Positions 4,805-6,336 of a stretch of DNA of 6,336 nt are shown piece after piece. A program made the translations under genes and the position numbers. How positions within the stretch are numbered: position 1 is the stretch's first letter; each line of letters begins with the position of its first letter. Under the pieces are notes generated by a model. It did not search any database. It saw only the letters and a list, made by a program, of their open reading frames with translations, and was not told where the DNA came from. Source of the stretch: an uncultured Collinsella sp. (GTDB taxonomy: Bacteria > Actinomycetota > Coriobacteriia > Coriobacteriales > Coriobacteriaceae); assembly GCA_900552875.1 (NCBI GenBank), contig USCS01000095.1, forward strand, positions 1-6,336. The letters are read 5' to 3'.

Positions 4805-6336
4805 TTACTCGTTGAGTAGTCTTACGGCTTCGGCGGCCATGTTCTCGACCGTCATGCCGTTCTGAGCGAGCAGCTCGTTGGGGTCGTAGCGGTCGGGGAA
4901 GCCCTTGGCGATGCCGAAGGTGCGCGTGCGCAACGGCGTGCATGCCAGATAGCATGCCACGCGCTCGCCCCAGCCGCCGTCCAAGATGCCGTCCTCGAGG
5001 GTGACGACGACGCGATGCTCGGCGGCAAGACTGTCGAGGAACTCGCGGTCGAGCTCGGTTGCAAAGCGCGGGTTGACGAGCGTGGCCTCGATGCCGTACT
5101 CGGCAGTCAGACGGTTTGCCACGCGCTCACCCAGCTCAAAGAAATCGCCAAGCGCGAGCACGGCAACGTCGCGGCCCTGACGCACCACGTTGTAGCGAAC
5201 GGCGCTGTAGTCGGTGTCTTCGGCGGGCGCAAGGTCGGGGCGGCTTACCAGGCCGATGCCCGGTACGCGGATTGCCACGGGATGCTCGCGGTGGTCGAGC
5301 GACCAGCTCAGCATGGACAGATATTCCTCCATGCAGGCCGGCGCCAAGTAGTGCATGTTGGGAAGACCGCCCAACATGGAAATATCAAAGAACGAGAGGT
5401 GCGTCTCGGACGTGGTGCCAAAGATTGACGCACCAAACACCAAAATGGTTGCCGGGGCGTCGTTGAGGCACAGGTCGTGCCAGAGTTCGTCGTAGGCGCG
5501 CTGCAAAAACGTGCCGTACACACCAAAGACTGGCTTGGCGCCCGAGCGCGCAAGCGCGGTGGCAAAGGTCACGGCGTGCTCCTCGGCAATGCCCACATCG
5601 ACGAACTGTTTGCCGGCGGCAGCGCGAAGCTCGGGTGTAAAGCCCATAATGTAGGGCGTGGCGGCCGTGATGCCCACGACCTGCGGATCGCGCTCGATGG
5701 CGGCGCTGAGCGCCTCGCCCGTAATGTCGGCATAGGTGCGCGGTGCAGGCTCGCTCGGATGGCCCGGGCAGAGCTTGCGCCCAGTCGCCATGTCAAACGG
5801 ACCCACGTGGTGCCAGCGCTCGGGGTCGCTCTGGGCCGGCTCAAAGCCCTTGCCCTTGGCGGTGGAGACGTGCAGCACGATGGGATGATCGATATTGCGC
5901 AGTTCCTGCAGCGCATCGACGAGGGCCAACACATCGTTACCGGCGTCCAGATAGCGGTAGTCGAGCCCCATCGCGCGGAAAACGTTGCGCTCGCAGGTGC
6001 CGTTGCTGGCGCGCAGCTCGGCCAGATTGCGATAGAGGCCGCCATGGTTCTCGGCAATGGACTGGTCGTTGTCATTGACGATGATGATCAGGTTGCTATC
6101 GAGTTCGGCGGCATTGTTAAAGCCTTCAAACGCCAGTCCGCCCGAAAGCGAGCCGTCGCCAATGATGGTGATGACGTTGTACGTATCGCCCGCCAGGTCG
6201 CGCGCGTGGGCAAGGCCGCAGCCCAGGCTCACCGACGTGGAGGTATGGCCCATGGCGAACAGGTCGTGCTCGGACTCGTCGGGATTGGCAAAGCCAGAAG
6301 CCTCACCATAACGCTCCGGATCGATATAAGTGTACG
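4805..6336 (-). CDS. 1-deoxy-D-xylulose-5-phosphate synthase family protein (DXS-like, N-terminus beyond the window)
   Basis: A thiamine-diphosphate enzyme whose frame stays open to the window edge: 27 codons lie before the Met at 6251-6253, so about 510 residues are visible and perhaps 70-110 are missing. Databases would probably label it dxs, the enzyme joining pyruvate and glyceraldehyde-3-phosphate in the MEP isoprenoid pathway. Counted from that Met: cofactor motif GDGSLSGG (32-39) to NDN (60-62), His148, catalytic Glu224 in GIAEEHAVTF, and Tyr246/Arg252 in VYGTFLQRAYDE. The transketolase C-terminal domain covers about 350-482. Oddities: aligned without gaps to E. coli DXS as I recall it, R420, D427 and R478 are replaced by Gly274, Thr281 and Gly332, and the GPVDGHD motif reads YLDAGND. 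The family is secure; DXP synthase activity is doubtful. No promoter is visible because the start lies outside the window. Confidence 0.9.
   Translation of the reverse strand, partial: YTYIDPERYGEASGFANPDESEHDLFAMGHTSTSVSLGCGLAHARDLAGDTYNVITIIGDGSLSGGLAFEGFNNAAELDSNLIIIVNDNDQSIAENHGGLYRNLAELRASNGTCERNVFRAMGLDYRYLDAGNDVLALVDALQELRNIDHPIVLHVSTAKGKGFEPAQSDPERWHHVGPFDMATGRKLCPGHPSEPAPRTYADITGEALSAAIERDPQVVGITAATPYIMGFTPELRAAAGKQFVDVGIAEEHAVTFATALARSGAKPVFGVYGTFLQRAYDELWHDLCLNDAPATILVFGASIFGTTSETHLSFFDISMLGGLPNMHYLAPACMEEYLSMLSWSLDHREHPVAIRVPGIGLVSRPDLAPAEDTDYSAVRYNVVRQGRDVAVLALGDFFELGERVANRLTAEYGIEATLVNPRFATELDREFLDSLAAEHRVVVTLEDGILDGGWGERVACYLACTPLRTRTFGIAKGFPDRYDPNELLAQNGMTVENMAAEAVRLLNE

Noticed and set aside
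4728..4955. A 75-codon minus-strand frame crossing the terminator
   Set aside because: It overlaps the 3' end of the DXS-family gene in another frame and runs through the terminator hairpin. It is a shadow frame.

Overview
The window is high in G+C, and every convincing gene lies on the minus strand, so the units below are read right to left. Coding style and protein content suggest a gut-type actinobacterium of the Coriobacteriia (Collinsella/Olsenella-like). The hints are a GluBCD-like glutamate-type ABC transporter, a twin-arginine lipoprotein signal and a DXS-like enzyme of the kind seen in anaerobic Gram-positives. The taxon is inference; no rRNA or other marker gene is present.

Layout, right to left. 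(1) 6336-4805: the C-terminal ~510 residues of a 1-deoxy-D-xylulose-5-phosphate synthase family protein, cut by the window edge and closed by a strong hairpin terminator (4767-4803). (2) 4766-4421: a gene-free stretch of about 345 bp. Its right half (4532-4747) holds six copies of a 15-bp sequence in strictly alternating orientation, at a 40-41 bp period. Its left part has a GGGACAGGCACC motif. (3) 4420-4391: a good sigma-70-type promoter. (4) 4347-923: a complete polar amino acid (glutamate-type) ABC importer, in the order binding lipoprotein, permease, permease, ATPase. The two permeases overlap by 4 nt. A stem-loop sits between the binding-protein gene and the first permease gene. (5) 835-26: a class-I glutamine-amidotransferase-like peptidase C26 (PuuD-like gamma-glutamyl hydrolase), 87 bp after the ATPase gene and probably in the same transcription unit.

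How it fits together: the lipoprotein captures an amino acid outside the membrane, the GluC/GluD-like permease pair and the ATPase import it, and the downstream hydrolase could release glutamate from a gamma-glutamyl compound in the cytoplasm. The two most unusual items are the alternating repeat array and the DXS-like enzyme. The latter keeps the thiamine-diphosphate residues but, against E. coli DXS as I recall it, lacks R420, D427 and R478, which bind the glyceraldehyde-3-phosphate acceptor.
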